Assembly (NCBI GenBank): GCA_014380705.1
Contig: JACMJI010000365.1
Span: forward strand, 1-14,891
From: Gorillibacterium sp.
Lineage (GTDB): Bacteria > Bacillota > Bacilli > Paenibacillales > NBRC-103111
DNA: 14,891 nt
Direction: 5' to 3'
In this document: piece by piece, positions 1 to 7,761 of the stretch
Numbering within the stretch: the first letter of the stretch is position 1
How the letters are laid out: the number at the start of each line of letters is the position of its first letter
Position numbers and translations under genes: made by a program
Notes under the pieces: generated by a model
What the model was told of the DNA's origin: nothing
Databases searched by the model: none
Seen by the model: only the letters and a program-made list of their open reading frames with translations

Positions 1-1
1 A

Positions 2-772
2 GAGGCGATACCAGGGGCATATGATCAATCCCAGCTCGTGTCATTCTATTATCAATCCAATGCACCTTTTGATTCATTCCGCGAAACCTGGTTCACGGGC
101 ATGAAAGATTTAGAGCGTATAGAAATACATAAAGAGGCTGTTGCGACTCTTGAGAAATTAGCTAAACGCGCAGATGCTGTCTACGAGAATATGCAGGAGA
201 CTGGGGGAATGCTTGAACAATCTCCACTCTTGAAAGAAGCACATACCCATTATTTGAAGAGCCTGAAGCTGTTTTCTCAAGAGGCCGGGAAGTTCATAAC
301 GGCTGATAAGAAGATAAACGGCAAGACGCTTAAGCGGGAACTTGATACCGACCCCGGCATACTTGAAGCCAAGCGCTTTGCTTTAATTGCCCAGAATGAA
401 TATTACAATTCAATTCTTAAATGGAATCTTAACATGACTCCAGAACTAAAGGACAATGAGTTAACGAAAAAAGAAGATCTTACAACGGTTGAATGGAATC
501 AACTTAATCTTAACCAGAAGAATGTCTTTCTTACTAACATGATGCTCCTCCAGCCTCTATTCGCTAACTTTGCTCCTCAAGATTTAGCGGTTAAGGTCGA
601 TACCTTGCTTGATTCCAGCCAAGAAGGCAAAATAAAATTCAAACACATTAGCGAGGCCGTTAAAATTCTTGTAGCGACAGGCGCCATTAGTAATGGTGAT
701 TATCTTGCCATGGAGACGACTCGTTATGACAATGAGATCATTCCGCTCGTCCCTTCGTTGGTTCAACCCTAA
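2..772 (+). CDS. Unrecognised protein, 5'-truncated by window edge
   Basis: The reading frame is open from base 2 to the TAA at 770-772, giving 256 visible residues. A GTG at 38 could be called as the start, but no ribosome binding site precedes it and the frame continues upstream to the edge, so I treat the gene as a fragment. The visible protein is soluble-looking, rich in Lys, Glu and Leu, and probably mostly helical. I see no membrane segment, signal peptide, cysteine or recognisable catalytic motif. It carries a Pro-rich C-terminal end (PLVPSLVQP). I do not recognise the family. It could be the C-terminal domain of a longer secreted or lipid-anchored protein, but the N-terminus that would show this is outside the window. 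The next gene, serA, has its own promoter and leader, so the two need not be functionally linked. Confidence 0.6.
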   Translation, partial: EAIPGAYDQSQLVSFYYQSNAPFDSFRETWFTGMKDLERIEIHKEAVATLEKLAKRADAVYENMQETGGMLEQSPLLKEAHTHYLKSLKLFSQEAGKFITADKKINGKTLKRELDTDPGILEAKRFALIAQNEYYNSILKWNLNMTPELKDNELTKKEDLTTVEWNQLNLNQKNVFLTNMMLLQPLFANFAPQDLAVKVDTLLDSSQEGKIKFKHISEAVKILVATGAISNGDYLAMETTRYDNEIIPLVPSLVQP

Positions 773-844
773 ATGAAGAATATCAAAAGCAACGCTAAAA
801 TAAAAGTGAAAACAAAAACGTTGCACACCCCAAAAATTTTTCGT

Positions 845-874
845 TTGGACACTTAAGAACCGGCATGTTACATT
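845..874 (+). promoter_or_regulatory. Candidate sigma-A promoter for the serA leader
   Basis: TTGGAC at 845-850 resembles a -35 box. TACATT at 869-874 is a possible -10 box, 18 bases downstream; CATTAT at 871-876 is an alternative. Transcription would begin near 880, just before the T-box stem I. The match is moderate (four of six bases in the -10). The position directly upstream of the leader RNA is the best support. Confidence 0.45.
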
Positions 875-879
875 ATGAA

Positions 880-1153
880 ACAACAAAACGATGATGGAAA
901 AAAGCATTTCAATCTTCCTCAGAGAACCGATGATTGGTGTGAATCGGTGAAGCGACGAATGCAGAGCACTCCTGAGTTGCTGCGCTGAATCTTATGTAGG
1001 CACATGCCGGTGGGAAACCGTTACCTTTCCTTGTCTGACAATAATCAGACGATGAGGCCTTTCCGCGTGAGCGGTATGGCGAATAAGGGTGGCACCGCGA
1101 AGATAAGCTTTCGTCCCTTCATACGGAATCCGTATGAAGTACGAGAGCTTTTT
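880..1153 (+). ncRNA. T-box riboswitch, probably serine-responsive, upstream of serA
   Basis: The conserved T-box AGGGTGGCACCGCG is at 1086-1099. Its ACCGC (1094-1098) can pair with GCGGT (1071-1075) to form the antiterminator. The alternative is the terminator at 1105-1153. Stem I can be drawn from GCATT/AATGC (904-908/958-962), CTTC/GAAG (914-917/949-952) and ACCGAT/ATCGGT (926-931/943-948), with the GGTG motif in the apical loop at 936-939. A stem III-like hairpin is GTCTGA/TCAGAC (1033-1038/1045-1050). The likely specifier is AGC (Ser) at 965-967, followed by A and the familiar CTCCTGAGT-type sequence. The bulge reads TGGC, which pairs with a tRNA ending GCCA, that is a G73 discriminator as in tRNA-Ser. 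A GCA (Ala) reading at 961-963 is possible by spacing, but tRNA-Ala (A73) would call for TGGT. T-boxes sense uncharged tRNA, so serA should switch on in serine shortage. The lower part of stem I is not well resolved by eye. Confidence 0.9.
1105..1153 (+). terminator. Regulated terminator of the serA T-box leader
   Basis: AAGCTTTCGT (1105-1114) pairs with ACGAGAGCTT (1141-1150) with one G-U wobble. TTCATACGG (1118-1126) pairs perfectly with CCGTATGAA (1130-1138) around a three-base loop. Five T residues (1149-1153) follow. It is mutually exclusive with the T-box antiterminator in the usual arrangement. Confidence 0.9.
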
Positions 1154-1243
1154 ACTATATCAGAATTTATTATTTTTTTGATCTAAGGAATTCTGATGTC
1201 GCATGTTATTGCTTTTTTCAACCATTATGAGGAGGGGTATTCT

Positions 1244-2830
1244 ATGTTAAAGGTTTTAGTTTCAGATCCGATCAGTGATTTAGGTATTCAATTGCTTCAC
1301 GACGCAGAGGACGTTCAGGTTGATAAGAAGACAGGGCTTAGTGAGGATGAGCTTGTTGCCATCATTGGTGATTACGATGCCTTGCTCGTACGCAGTCAAA
1401 CAACGGTGACCCCAAGAATCATGGAGGCGGCTACCAAGCTTAAGGTAATCGGTCGTGCCGGAGTCGGAGTCGATAATATTCACCTAGAGACTGCTACACA
1501 AAAAGGGATTGTCGTTGTTAACGCACCAGATGGCAATACGATTGCTACCTGTGAACTCACCTTTGCTATGATTATGGCTACGGCTCGAATGATCCCCCAA
1601 GCATTCAAGAAAACGGTCGGTGGGGAGTGGGACAAAAAATCATTTGTAGGCGTGGAATTACGCTACAAGACACTCGGAATTATCGGAATGGGCCGAATTG
1701 GCAGCGAGGTGGCCAAAAGAGCTAAAGTATTTGGGATGGAAGTTCTTGGATATGACCCTTTTCTTACGGAAGAACGTGCCAAAGAATTAGGTGTCAAAGC
1801 AGCAACGGTTGATGAGATTGTAATGAATTCAGACTTTATTACGGTTCATACACCATTAACCAATGATACCCGGAACATTATTGATAAAGAGCAATTTGCT
1901 AAAATGAAAAAAGATGTACGCATTATTAATTGCGCTCGCGGTGGAATTATCAATGAAGAGGCTCTTCTAGCGGCTGTGAATGATGGGATCGTGGCAGGCG
2001 CAGCATTTGATGTATTTACCAAGGAACCTTTAGCTGCTGACCACCCTTTTCTTAAACATCCTAAGATCATTGTAACCCCCCATCTTGGGGCATCCACAGT
2101 AGAAGCTCAGGAGAATGTAGCGATTGATGTATCGGAGGAAGTGTTGCACATTCTCCGTCAAGAGCCTTATAAGAATGCAGTTAACATGCCTCCTGTACCC
2201 GCACAAGTTATGAATAAACTGCAGCCGTTTTTTGTATTAGGGGAAAAGCTCGGATTATTTGCAGCTAGAGTAGCTGAAGGTCCCGTTTCGGATATCATTA
2301 TCACGTATTCCGGAGAGCTCATGGAGCTTGACACAAACCCTCTTACTCGTTACATTGTCAAAGGAGTATTCTCTGCACACATGGGTAATGAAGTGAACTT
2401 GGTTAACACCATGCATATTGCAAAATCACTTGGAGTCAATATCCTTGTTCAGAAGACAGCAGCCACATCAAATTATAAAAACTTAGTAAGTGTTACACTG
2501 AAGGCCAAGAATAGTGAAATTGCACTTGCTGGAACACTTCTTTCCGGTTTCGGGGAGCGGATCGTCAAAATCGGAGAATTCCCCGTTGATATTGCTCCAG
2601 AGGGAACCTTACTGCTCATCTCGCATAATGACAAACCAGGGATTATCGGTAAAGTTGGTACATTGCTTGGAAACCGCAATGTAAACATTGGATCCATGCA
2701 AGTAGGTCGGAAGGATATCGGCGGCTCTGCCATCATGCTATTAACCATTGACAAACAACCTACCAAGGAAGATTTAGATGAGTTGACAAAGGTAGATGAG
2801 ATTGAAAAGGTTAAAGAACTGACATTATAA
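1244..2830 (+). CDS. serA: D-3-phosphoglycerate dehydrogenase
   Basis: SerA oxidises 3-phosphoglycerate to 3-phosphohydroxypyruvate with NAD+, the first step of serine synthesis, in the cytoplasm. The 528-residue product has the long SerA layout: catalytic and NAD-binding domains to about residue 305, an intervening ASB-type domain (about 320-450) and a C-terminal ACT domain (about 455-528), where serine commonly regulates the enzyme. The nucleotide-binding loop is GMGRIG at 148-153. The expected catalytic residues are R232 (NCARGG), E261 and H280 (TPHLGAST). I chose ATG 1244 because GGAGGGG lies six bases upstream and the protein then begins MLKVLVSD like Bacillus SerA. An in-frame ATG at 1196 would add 16 residues but lacks a clear binding site. 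Expression is probably controlled by the T-box leader and ends at the hairpin near 2915-2943. No neighbouring serine gene (serB or serC) is in the window. Confidence 0.97.
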   Translation: MLKVLVSDPISDLGIQLLHDAEDVQVDKKTGLSEDELVAIIGDYDALLVRSQTTVTPRIMEAATKLKVIGRAGVGVDNIHLETATQKGIVVVNAPDGNTIATCELTFAMIMATARMIPQAFKKTVGGEWDKKSFVGVELRYKTLGIIGMGRIGSEVAKRAKVFGMEVLGYDPFLTEERAKELGVKAATVDEIVMNSDFITVHTPLTNDTRNIIDKEQFAKMKKDVRIINCARGGIINEEALLAAVNDGIVAGAAFDVFTKEPLAADHPFLKHPKIIVTPHLGASTVEAQENVAIDVSEEVLHILRQEPYKNAVNMPPVPAQVMNKLQPFFVLGEKLGLFAARVAEGPVSDIIITYSGELMELDTNPLTRYIVKGVFSAHMGNEVNLVNTMHIAKSLGVNILVQKTAATSNYKNLVSVTLKAKNSEIALAGTLLSGFGERIVKIGEFPVDIAPEGTLLLISHNDKPGIIGKVGTLLGNRNVNIGSMQVGRKDIGGSAIMLLTIDKQPTKEDLDELTKVDEIEKVKELTL

Positions 2831-2914
2831 GACTTCGTTCCACGAGGAACAAGATTTACATGGTTCATTTGGCAAATAGAATTGTATTTCAGCAAATAAT
2901 ACGGGGCAAATGTC

Positions 2915-2943
2915 AAAACGGGACCGCTTGCGGTCCCGTTTTT
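2915..2943. terminator. Bidirectional terminator between serA and resE
   Basis: AAAACGGGACCG (2915-2926) and CGGTCCCGTTTT (2931-2942) form a perfect 12-bp stem around CTTG. The hairpin is flanked by A and T runs, so both strands carry a U-tract. It sits between the convergent ends of serA (2830) and resE (2956) and should stop transcription from both sides. Confidence 0.95.
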
Positions 2944-2955
2944 GTCGTTCAATAA

Positions 2956-4794
2956 TCAATCGTGATGTATTGAGAGAGGTATGGTTATCGAGAAGGTTGT
3001 GCCCATCCCTAGCTTGCTTTTAACTTGAATGACCCCTTTATGGGCCTCAATAATATTCTTAGCAATCGCTAGTCCTAAACCCGTCCCGCTTGAACTCCTT
3101 CTTTTCCTAGCCTTATCTGCTTTGTAGAACCGTTCGAATACAAAGGGCAAATCGTCGGCAGGGATGCCTTCTCCCTTATCCTCCACCTCTACAGTGACTG
3201 CTGGCGCCCCATTAAGCTCCGCTTTAAGGGAACGTATCCTAATGGAGCCTCCGGCTCTTGTGTGGCGTATTGCGTTGTCTAGAAGATTAGTCAACACCTG
3301 CTCCAAACGATCCTCATCGCCATGCTCGATATGAGTAAACGGGTCTGACAGCTCCACTTCGAGATCAATGCGTTGTTCTTTGCATAAAGCAGAGAACTTT
3401 CGTTGAACTCTTCTTATCAGCGGCTCTAAATCCATCTCTTTATAATAAAGCTTCATATAATCGGTTTCCATTCTTGCTAAATCGAGCAGATCACTTACAA
3501 GTCTACCCATACGAAGAGATTCTTCATTGATGATCTGAGCAAGCTCTCGGCGCTCCTCAGGGGTACCAGCAATGTCGTCCAGCAGTGCTTCGCTGTAGCC
3601 CTGAAGCATGGAAAGAGGCGTTCTCAGCTCGTGTGAGACATTTGCAACAAAGTCCTTGCGAAATTTCTCAGATCTTGTCTTCTCGGTCTCGTCGCGCAGT
3701 ACAGCAACGGCGCCTCGCACCCCCCCAAATTCATAAAGCGGTGCAACAGCTACCGACCATACACTATTTAAAACCAGCAATTCCGAAGCCGTTTCTTTGC
3801 TCTTTTCTATTGCTGATTGGAATAAGGGTAGTAATGGACTAGGAATCAGCCTAGACTTATCCATCTGCCCCTGATCTTTAACGCTAGATTCAGCAAGGCC
3901 ATCCTCCCAACCGAGTCCGGACCATTCTGCTAGTAGCTTTTCCCCTTGGGGGTTAAGGAAAATAACACTGCCATCCACATTAAATGAAAGAACCGCTTCA
4001 CCCATGCTCCGAAGGACACTTCCAAGGTTGTCCTTCTCATTCTGCACCTCACGAATGGTTTCATCCAATTGATCGGCCATTTCATTAAAGGTGATGCCAA
4101 GCTGCCCGATCTCATCGTTAGAATCAACCTTTACACGTTGCTTATAATCCCCAGCGCGTATAAAACCAGCAGCTTTTTGCAGGTTGATCAACGGTCGATT
4201 AAGTCGAATAATAAGGAAAAATCCGAATATGGTTGTGAGCAAGAACCCCATTATGCTTACATAAGTAAAAACCTTCTTAACATAGAGCTGTGTATTCTCC
4301 ATTGTTGTCATGGATTGGAAAAGGATAATGCTTTGAGAATCGGGTTCCTTTCCAGCCTCAGCAATGAACGGGAGAACAATGATCGAGTAACTTCCCTCTC
4401 CTTGAACCGAGGAATAATAATTCGTAATGACCTTCTTACCGCTATAGATCGCTTCCATCTGTTTCGTTGAAAATATCGAGTTGATCGGCGTTTGTTTACC
4501 ACCTAGGGTCAAATTTGGTGTTTCCCCTATACTCTTGGCCACGTCAATGACCATCATTCCAGAATCCTCGGCAGTCAGTAAATCATTCGCTGCTTTAAGA
4601 TAGTCCGGATTATCTATATTTGTCTTATACAAGGCAGCCAGGGTTTCTGCTTTGTGTTCTAGGCTGCCGGACTGATTCGGAAAACGCGTGTCGATATAGC
4701 GAAAAAGAAACAAGCCTAGGATGATCAGCACAACAGCCACTAGTGCGATAATCGTCATCCAAAGCTTGCCTACAATACTTCTAAACAAAAACAT
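2956..4794 (-). CDS. resE: Respiration sensor histidine kinase ResE
   Basis: This 612-residue membrane histidine kinase is the probable partner of ResD. In Bacillus, ResE responds to oxygen limitation and nitric oxide. Two membrane segments (about 12-32 and 175-197) flank an extracytoplasmic region of about 140 residues. Then come a HAMP domain (about 198-250), a PAS-like domain (about 255-370), the phosphoacceptor domain with H388 in SHELRTP, and an ATPase domain with the N box (N507 in NLLDNAIRH), G1 box (DKGEGIP, 539-545) and G2 box (GTGLGLAI, 570-577). All key residues are intact. The ATG overlaps the resD stop by one base (TAATG), and GAGG within the end of resD supplies the binding site, so the two are probably translationally coupled. 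The gene ends at the terminator shared with serA. The name rests on family features plus pairing with a clear ResD; the sensory domain alone would not identify it. Confidence 0.9.
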   Translation of the reverse strand: MFLFRSIVGKLWMTIIALVAVVLIILGLFLFRYIDTRFPNQSGSLEHKAETLAALYKTNIDNPDYLKAANDLLTAEDSGMMVIDVAKSIGETPNLTLGGKQTPINSIFSTKQMEAIYSGKKVITNYYSSVQGEGSYSIIVLPFIAEAGKEPDSQSIILFQSMTTMENTQLYVKKVFTYVSIMGFLLTTIFGFFLIIRLNRPLINLQKAAGFIRAGDYKQRVKVDSNDEIGQLGITFNEMADQLDETIREVQNEKDNLGSVLRSMGEAVLSFNVDGSVIFLNPQGEKLLAEWSGLGWEDGLAESSVKDQGQMDKSRLIPSPLLPLFQSAIEKSKETASELLVLNSVWSVAVAPLYEFGGVRGAVAVLRDETEKTRSEKFRKDFVANVSHELRTPLSMLQGYSEALLDDIAGTPEERRELAQIINEESLRMGRLVSDLLDLARMETDYMKLYYKEMDLEPLIRRVQRKFSALCKEQRIDLEVELSDPFTHIEHGDEDRLEQVLTNLLDNAIRHTRAGGSIRIRSLKAELNGAPAVTVEVEDKGEGIPADDLPFVFERFYKADKARKRRSSSGTGLGLAIAKNIIEAHKGVIQVKSKLGMGTTFSITIPLSIHHD

Positions 4795-5510
4795 TACTTA
4801 GGTACCTCTAACTTGTATCCGACTCCCCAGACTGTTGTAATCATGGCTGCTGAATCAGGAGAAACCTTATTTAATTTTTCTCTTAGCCTTTTGATATGGG
4901 TGTCCACGGTGCGCAGGTCGCCAAAAAACTCATAATTCCAGACATCCTTAAGAAGCTCTTCTCGAGAAAATACCTTGTCCGGCGAGACAGAAAGGTAATG
5001 GAGCAATTCGTACTCCTTAGGCGTAAGTGCAATCTCCTGCCCCCCGGCCGTAACTCGATGTGCATCATGTTCGATTAGCAGGTGAGGGAACACGATATTA
5101 TTACTTGAATTAGCCCCTTTAGACAAATACGCAGTAGCCGAAGAACGTCTGAGAATAGCTTTAACCCTATAAATAACTTCTCTTGGACTAAAAGGCTTCA
5201 CGACATAATCATCGGTTCCCGCCTCAAAGCCTTGAACTCGGTTTGATTCCTCACCCTTTGCTGTAAGGATAATTACAGGTGTTGCTTTGAACTGTCTTAG
5301 TCTTGCACAAACCTCAAGACCATCGATACCTGGAAGCATCAAATCCAACAAGATTAGGTTATAATCGTTATCGATGGCTTTCTGCAGAGCTGTTTCGCCA
5401 TCCTCTGCTTCGTCAATTTCGTATCCTTCCTTTTCCAGATACATACGAAGCAATCGGCGAATTCTCTCCTCATCATCTACGACTAGAATACTCTCTTTGT
5501 TCTCAGCCAT
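4794..5510 (-). CDS. resD: OmpR-family response regulator ResD
   Basis: ResD is the DNA-binding regulator of aerobic and anaerobic respiration genes in Bacillus and relatives. The 238-residue protein has a receiver domain (about 5-120) with acidic residues D12 and D13, phosphoacceptor D56, T83 and K105. A winged-helix effector domain (about 138-236) includes the conserved FFGDLRTVDTHIKRLREKLN stretch. Long runs are recalled as matching B. subtilis ResD, for example RIRRLLRMYLE and VQGFEAGTDDY. I chose ATG 5510 because AGGAGG lies just upstream and the protein then begins MAENKESILVVDDE. The frame is open to 5594, but the extra 28 residues are not ResD-like. In B. subtilis, resD follows resA, resB and resC. 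Here rluB is next upstream and a separate promoter precedes resD. Confidence 0.95.
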   Translation of the reverse strand: MAENKESILVVDDEERIRRLLRMYLEKEGYEIDEAEDGETALQKAIDNDYNLILLDLMLPGIDGLEVCARLRQFKATPVIILTAKGEESNRVQGFEAGTDDYVVKPFSPREVIYRVKAILRRSSATAYLSKGANSSNNIVFPHLLIEHDAHRVTAGGQEIALTPKEYELLHYLSVSPDKVFSREELLKDVWNYEFFGDLRTVDTHIKRLREKLNKVSPDSAAMITTVWGVGYKLEVPK

Positions 5511-5657
5511 ATGGAATCCTCCTAATGCTTCGGGCTTCAACACCGCTAATAAATACAGGTCCATTGCCACATCTCTTTGGACAATTGGGAGCAAGTTGTA
5601 TTCTCGGCGTTTGACTCCGTGTCATCTGCTGTCACGAATTATTCAAAACTAACCCCT

Positions 5658-5686
5658 ATTATAGCGAATATTGGCGGATTCGTTAA
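5658..5686 (-). promoter_or_regulatory. Sigma-A-type promoter for resDE
   Basis: On the minus strand, TTAACG (5686-5681) and a perfect TATAAT (5663-5658) are separated by 17 bases. Transcription would begin near 5651 and give a leader of about 140 bases before resD. The box lies just beyond the end of rluB, so resDE can be expressed separately from the upstream genes. Confidence 0.75.
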
Positions 5687-5708
5687 TCTTTTTTTGAACA
5701 TATTGTGA

Positions 5709-6458
5709 CTAAGCCTTTCCGTTAGAGGATTCTCCTGATTCAAGTGCAGCTCTCAGCAGCTCGTCCACCTCTTTTTTGGTGAGGGGACGGAACTGTCCAC
5801 GCGCCAAATTGCCTAGATAAAGCGGACCAAATTGAATGCGTTTCAGCAGAATAACCGGAAAATTAACTGCTTCAAACATACGCCGGACCTGACGGTTACG
5901 GCCTTCGTAGATCGTAATGGTAATTACCGTTTCTTTTTTATCTGTTTTGATGTCGAAATAATCCACCTCTGCGGGAGCTGTTATGCCATCATCAAGTTGA
6001 ATCCCCTTAGCAAGCTGTTCAAGAACATTGCCATGAGGTACTCCCTTGACTGTGGCCCTGTAAGTCCGCGGTACGTGGTGTCGAGGATGGGTTAACAGAT
6101 TAGCGAAGTCACCATCGTTAGTTAAAATCAGCAAACCTTCCGTGTCATAATCCAATCTTCCCACAGGGTATACCCGCTCCTTGATTCCAGGCAGGTAATC
6201 CGCTACCACTTTTCTGCCCTTAGGATCGTGGACACTCGTGATAACTCCCTTTGGTTTATGTAAAACCAGGTAAATTTTATTTTCACCCTTAATTAAACGG
6301 CCATCCACTCTGATCACATCGTTGATCGGATCCACCTTCGCTCCGAGCTCAGATATAATGATGCCGTTAACTTCTACGCGTCCAGCAGCAATGTATTCTT
6401 CACTTTTGCGTCGTGAAGCTATGCCAGCTTGAGCCAATACTTTTTGTAGACGTTCCAT
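5709..6458 (-). CDS. rluB: 23S rRNA pseudouridine synthase, RluB/RsuA family
   Basis: This family converts a specific uridine in ribosomal RNA to pseudouridine. RluB acts on the 23S rRNA near the peptidyl-transferase region. The 249-residue protein begins with an S4 RNA-binding domain (about 1-60, ERLQKVLAQAGIASRR), then the catalytic domain with D103 in GRLDYDTEGLL and the later family motif EGRNRQVRRMF (about 185-195). The length fits the family. A GAGGTG site lies about 10 bases before the ATG. The assignment to RluB rather than another RsuA-type enzyme rests on the neighbourhood: in B. subtilis the same gene lies between spmB and the res genes. It is 121 bases downstream of spmB, has a candidate promoter of its own, and lacks an obvious terminator before resD. 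Confidence 0.92.
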   Translation of the reverse strand: MERLQKVLAQAGIASRRKSEEYIAAGRVEVNGIIISELGAKVDPINDVIRVDGRLIKGENKIYLVLHKPKGVITSVHDPKGRKVVADYLPGIKERVYPVGRLDYDTEGLLILTNDGDFANLLTHPRHHVPRTYRATVKGVPHGNVLEQLAKGIQLDDGITAPAEVDYFDIKTDKKETVITITIYEGRNRQVRRMFEAVNFPVILLKRIQFGPLYLGNLARGQFRPLTKKEVDELLRAALESGESSNGKA

Positions 6459-6480
6459 TTTGTCTATTCACCTCATAATA

Positions 6481-6509
6481 ATCATACCCATCTAGCGATA
6501 AAATCACAA
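6481..6509 (-). promoter_or_regulatory. Candidate sigma-A promoter for rluB
   Basis: On the minus strand, TTGTGA (6509-6504) and TATGAT (6486-6481) are 17 bases apart. Transcription would begin about 20 bases before the rluB start, giving a very short leader that just includes the GAGGTG site. The boxes match four and five of six consensus bases. Confidence 0.5.
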
Positions 6510-6579
6510 GTAAAATAGCCCCACAAATTGGAGCAATGTAAACCTATCCGAATTTATTAATAATTTAGCGCTATTCTTC

Positions 6580-7113
6580 TCAAGCAAACATCAAATAACA
6601 GACAACCAATGAGGCGATAAACCCGACTGCATCACTGAATAACCCAACTTTAAGGGCATAACCAGCCTTACGAATGCCAACAGCTCCAAAATATACAGTT
6701 ATTACATAGAGCGTTGTATCCGTACTTCCTTGGATCGTCGATGCAATTCTGCCAATAAGAGAATCCGGTCCAAATTCCCTGATTAAATCCGTTGTAAAGG
6801 CGAGTGAACCTGCCCCCGTTATCGGCCGAAGAATGGCAAGAGGCAGCACTTCACTTGGAATCCCTATTTGAGCAATAAGTGGCCTAATCAGCCCTATGAG
6901 TAGATCCATCGCACCAGAGGAACGAAAGACGCTGATCGCAACCATCATCCCAACAAGCGAGGGAATGATGGAAACCGCTGTCTGGAACCCATCTTTAGCT
7001 CCTTCAACAAACGATTCATAGACCGGTACTTTTCGCGAAGCAGCAAACAACGGAATGAAAACAATAATAACGGGAATCGCCCACGCCGAAATAGCCATTA
7101 TGAACTTATACAT
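6580..7113 (-). CDS. spmB: Spore maturation protein B
   Basis: SpmB is a membrane protein needed, with SpmA, for full dehydration of the spore core in Bacillus; the molecular activity is not settled. The 177-residue product matches the usual SpmB length. It has several hydrophobic helices and a nucleoside-recognition (Gate-like) region, including the conserved stretch GSTDTTLYVITVYFG (about 129-143). AAGGAGGT lies five bases before the ATG. It follows spmA by 24 bases and is the last gene of the dacB-spmA-spmB operon. Because the family is paralogous to SpmA, order and length decide which is which, and both agree. Confidence 0.95.
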   Translation of the reverse strand: MYKFIMAISAWAIPVIIVFIPLFAASRKVPVYESFVEGAKDGFQTAVSIIPSLVGMMVAISVFRSSGAMDLLIGLIRPLIAQIGIPSEVLPLAILRPITGAGSLAFTTDLIREFGPDSLIGRIASTIQGSTDTTLYVITVYFGAVGIRKAGYALKVGLFSDAVGFIASLVVCYLMFA

Positions 7114-7137
7114 GGGAGACCTCCTTTACATTGAAGC

Positions 7138-7734
7138 TTATGGGCGGTGTATTTTCTTCTCCGTTCGCTTTCGATACCAACGATCCGCTAGGATGGCCGC
7201 CGTCGTAGAAACTATGGTAGCCATAAGTGTAGTACCAATGATGTCTGCCGGACTGACCGATTTAAAGTTCATACGTATAGCAATTAATGTCGTTGGGATC
7301 AGAGTGATACTGCTTGTATTTAATGCCAGCAAGGTACACATAGCTGGGCTTGCCTTATCTTTATCTGGATTTAGCTTTTGAAGCTCCTGCATGGCCCTGA
7401 TTCCCATAGGGGTAGCCGCATTGCCTAGCCCAAGTAGGTTTGCACTCATGTTGGACATAATATAGCCCACCGCAGGATGGTTCGCTGGTACTCCAGGAAA
7501 CAGGAATCGTACGACGGGGCGGAGAAAACGCGATATGATCTTGAGCAGTCCGCCATCCTCTGCAATTCGCATAATACCCATCCAGAAGGTCAGGATGCTA
7601 ACTAAACCTAGAGAAACCGTCACACCAGTCTCTGCACCACTAAACACAGCTTTAGTCACGGAGTCGATATTCCCCTGAAGTGCAGCAACAAGAAAACCTG
7701 CCACAATAAAGAATAGCCAGATAAAATTGACCAT
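7138..7734 (-). CDS. spmA: Spore maturation protein A
   Basis: SpmA works with SpmB in spore core dehydration and is an integral membrane protein. The 198-residue product is close to the family length. It has a hydrophobic N-terminal helix (about 2-20), further membrane helices and a Gate-like region with the typical NLLGLGNAATPMGIRAMQEL segment (about 99-118). The C-terminus is short and basic (RWYRKRTEKKIHRP), as expected for a cytoplasmic tail. AGGGGG precedes the ATG by about seven bases. It sits 27 bases downstream of dacB and 24 upstream of spmB, so it is certainly in the same operon. Expression should be in the mother cell if the sigma-E promoter upstream of dacB is real. Confidence 0.95.
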   Translation of the reverse strand: MVNFIWLFFIVAGFLVAALQGNIDSVTKAVFSGAETGVTVSLGLVSILTFWMGIMRIAEDGGLLKIISRFLRPVVRFLFPGVPANHPAVGYIMSNMSANLLGLGNAATPMGIRAMQELQKLNPDKDKASPAMCTLLALNTSSITLIPTTLIAIRMNFKSVSPADIIGTTLMATIVSTTAAILADRWYRKRTEKKIHRP

Positions 7735-7761
7735 TCTGCTGCCCCCTTTTTTGCTCCTCGA

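Noticed and set aside
789..841. GCAACG/CGTTGC hairpin followed by AAAAATTTTT as a terminator of the first gene
   Set aside because: The stem is six pairs around a 24-base loop and the T-run is not adjacent. Too weak to call.
584..907. 107-residue minus-strand open frame at the end of the first gene
   Set aside because: It overlaps a better plus-strand coding frame and the serA promoter, and has no plausible start site.
1004..1186. 60-residue open frame in the serA leader
   Set aside because: It runs through the T-box and terminator sequences, has no ribosome binding site and no protein-like composition. The RNA structure explains the stretch.
3585..3842. Plus-strand open frames inside resE (also 4069-4470) and minus-strand frames inside serA
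   Set aside because: They are antisense shadows of intact genes and show no start signals.
5511..5594. N-terminal extension of ResD to an ATG at 5594
   Set aside because: The extra residues are unlike ResD, and the strong AGGAGG site places the start at 5510.
6540..6579. Palindromes TTATTAATAA and TAGCGCTA after spmB as a terminator
   Set aside because: Both lack a loop and a following T-run, so they are not hairpin terminators; probably chance in AT-rich DNA.
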